In this document: in pieces, positions 4,233 through 5,572 of the stretch
How positions within the stretch are numbered: position 1 is the first letter of the stretch
How the letters are laid out: every line of letters starts with the position of its first letter
Notes under the pieces: generated by a model
Told to the model about the DNA's origin: nothing
The model's database searches: none
Seen by the model: only the letters and a program-made list of their open reading frames with translations
NCBI GenBank assembly: GCA_964524965.1
Contig: CAZGDY010000107.1
Span: 1 to 5,572 of the forward strand
DNA length: 5,572 nucleotides
DNA from: Kmv34 sp964524965
Lineage (GTDB): Bacteria; Aerophobota; Aerophobia; Aerophobales; B3-G15
Reading direction: 5' to 3'
Translations under genes and position numbers: made by a program

Positions 4233-5186
4233 TCAGATATCTAATACTTTTCTAGGGTTCTTTTTCATCATGGTATATAATTCTTCATTAGTGATTCCAA
4301 CATTATTTAGCATTCGAGCACCTATCCTAATCATCTCATGAGGCATAGGAGCATACACAATCCCTCCGTCTGAACAAAATATGCAGTTTTCAGCTCCAAG
4401 AGTTTTTATTAGTTCCACTTGGTCGCTAACTGTCTTATTTGTAATAGTAGGATGGATAGTTGCAGCAGCTATTTCAGCATAAACTCCATCACCAACCACT
4501 GTTTTCAAGAATTTAGAGTCACAATCCGGAACTTTATAAAGGGGATGCGTTATGAGTATTTTTATTCCACTTAATTTTTTCGCATGTTGTACCAGTATGC
4601 TAATTTCCTTTTTTGATAGATGGCTTGTGCCAATTATTGCATTGTACTCCCGAACTAAATCAACAACTTCGAGTATTTTTTCAGTTAGAGATCCGTTTTT
4701 TAAAATCGATATTCCTGGTCGTTTTCCCTTATCACCTATTTCGAAGTCAAGATGTGAGCCTCCATGTGCATCTGTTAGCCTCTCGGATTCAGGTATATCA
4801 TATGTACCCCATGCGCCAGTTCCACCAAAGAAATCAGCATGATTTTTAGCATCATAGGTAGGCATCCATACCTCTTTGCCGCCGAAATCTAATGCTGTTC
4901 TTACCGCACTTGGATTTATTCCACCAACAGACCAGTTAAGCGTTATCCCGCCAAAAATCTTTATTCCAGAAACATGCTTGTTAACAAAATATGCGCTTCT
5001 GGAAGTGTCTGTAGAATGGCTCTTTATCATAACCGCTTCCAAGCCTGCGTCTCTTGCTGCAATAGCAATCTCTTCATCGTCAGCAATTCGTTTGAATAAG
5101 CATGGGCCTCCATGAATATGAGTATCGATAGCGCCCTTAATATGCTCACAATGGTATAGATTATCTACTTTCGTCTTTTCAATCAT
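4233..5186 (-). CDS. DUF6282-type amidohydrolase-fold protein, 317 residues
   Basis: The sequence has the features of a metal-dependent amidohydrolase barrel. After the first strand comes Asp21-Thr-His23-Ile-His25, the HxH metal pair. Lys55 in VMIKSHST sits where a carboxylated or metal-bridging lysine is expected. His189 (GTSHLS), His214 (ITHPL) and Asp273 (FCSDGG) complete the usual ligand set. The C-terminus NPRKVLDI matches the closing helix common in this superfamily. The order DTHIHGGP, then KSHST, GGITLN, GGINPSAV and WMPTYDAKNH is what I recall of the DUF6282 group, whose substrate is not established. No signal peptide is present, so it should be cytosolic. The start is secure: AGGAGGG at 5194-5200 lies 7 nt from the ATG. 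The length is normal for a complete single-domain member. It appears to be transcribed alone, with long spacers on both sides. Confidence 0.82.
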   Translation of the reverse strand: MIEKTKVDNLYHCEHIKGAIDTHIHGGPCLFKRIADDEEIAIAARDAGLEAVMIKSHSTDTSRSAYFVNKHVSGIKIFGGITLNWSVGGINPSAVRTALDFGGKEVWMPTYDAKNHADFFGGTGAWGTYDIPESERLTDAHGGSHLDFEIGDKGKRPGISILKNGSLTEKILEVVDLVREYNAIIGTSHLSKKEISILVQHAKKLSGIKILITHPLYKVPDCDSKFLKTVVGDGVYAEIAAATIHPTITNKTVSDQVELIKTLGAENCIFCSDGGIVYAPMPHEMIRIGARMLNNVGITNEELYTMMKKNPRKVLDI

Positions 5187-5241
5187 GATCTAACCCTCCT
5201 GTTTAATTCGATATAAATATTAATAAATAAATTGAAATTTC

Positions 5242-5247
5242 ATTATA
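5242..5247 (-). promoter_or_regulatory. Possible -10 box for the DUF6282 gene
   Basis: The minus strand reads TATAAT here, 56 nt before the ATG at 5186. No good -35 box stands 16-18 bp upstream; the nearest candidate, TTAGAT, has a 19-bp spacer. The surrounding DNA is very AT-rich, so the hexamer may be chance. If real, it would be a weak or activator-dependent promoter. Confidence 0.3.
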
Positions 5248-5436
5248 ATATGGAGTCGTTAAATACATCTAATGACATTTTTAATTTCCAGATATTTTTG
5301 CTTTTACAGTTTAACTTTCGCTATCAGATAACCAACTGGAATAGATATTGATTATTTAATTTATGGTTAAGTGACGTTCTTTACATTACCTGCTCGCATA
5401 GATGATATCCGTGGCTCATGTTTTTTTAAGCAAATA

Positions 5437-5572
5437 TTACCATCTTGAATTTTCGAAAAATAGTTCTTTAAAAATCAATACGTTGGTACCATTGCTGTTT
5501 ATGCCGATTCCTTTACTCGGTGCTCTTGGGACTCCTCCAATATTACCAATTGCTTTTTCGGTTTTCGTTGTC
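5437..5572 (-). CDS. C-terminal end of an unrecognised gene entering from the right edge
   Basis: On the minus strand a frame is open from the window edge for 44 codons and stops at a TAA at 5439-5437. The residues read TEKAIGNIGGVPRAPSKGIG, then an asparagine- and glycine-containing stretch, and end FENSRW. Codons are strongly purine-first, as in genuine coding DNA, and the direction agrees with all other genes here. The opposite strand also has an open frame (ATG at 5402 to the edge). It encodes a hydrophobic product, has no ribosome binding site, and is most simply the shadow of this one. The glycine-rich segment suggests a folded enzyme or binding protein, but I cannot name a family. The 250-bp gap to the DUF6282 gene shows no clear terminator. 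Confidence 0.35.
   Translation of the reverse strand, partial: TTKTEKAIGNIGGVPRAPSKGIGINSNGTNVLIFKELFFENSRW

Noticed and set aside
5402..5572. Plus-strand frame from an ATG to the right edge, hydrophobic like a membrane protein
   Set aside because: No ribosome binding site precedes it. The minus-strand frame over the same bases has stronger coding character and agrees with the direction of all other genes.

Overview
The window is AT-rich, and every well-supported gene reads on the minus strand. Strong AGGAGG-type ribosome binding sites, sigma70-like promoters and a classical signal peptide point to a bacterium. The style is most like an anaerobic Firmicute, but no marker gene fixes the lineage. 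No rRNA, tRNA, CRISPR array, transposase or integrase gene was seen. The gene-to-spacer ratio is low and the long spacers hold ORF fragments, so this looks like accessory rather than core chromosome.

Read in the direction of transcription (right to left), the window starts with the C-terminal end of an unrecognised gene entering from the right edge (5437-5572). Next is a complete amidohydrolase-fold protein of the DUF6282 type (4233-5186), with its own ribosome binding site and a possible -10 box. A gene-poor stretch of about 750 bp follows (3483-4232). It holds a frameshifted small ORF, two overlapping convergent mini-ORFs, a good promoter (3638-3666) and a pair of 16-17 bp direct repeats just downstream of it.

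The most interesting part is 2.5-3.6 kb. A 127-residue four-helix membrane protein (3099-3482) is followed within a few bases by an imperfect dyad of about 90 bp (3003-3093). The dyad starts with GCCTAAC and ends with GTTATAG, and carries internal tandem repeats. That order, an ORF running directly into a GCCTAAC...GTT dyad, is the layout of an integron gene cassette with its attC site. Beyond it lies a membrane-anchored, extracytoplasmic FMN-binding domain protein with an intact covalent flavinylation motif (2533-2937). An AT-rich motif of about 27 bp occurs on both sides of this two-gene segment.

Downstream are a 40-codon ORF of unknown status, a near-consensus promoter with an inverted repeat abutting its -35 box, and a secreted transglutaminase-like protein (650-2167). 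The left end holds two small membrane-protein genes in tandem: one of 64 residues (218-412) and one cut by the window edge (1-66).

No pathway ties the genes together. Three of the well-supported products are predicted to sit in or outside the membrane (transglutaminase-like protein, FMN-binding protein, four-helix protein). The DUF6282 protein is predicted to be cytosolic and metal-dependent. The genes appear to be separate transcription units that share a direction, not one operon.
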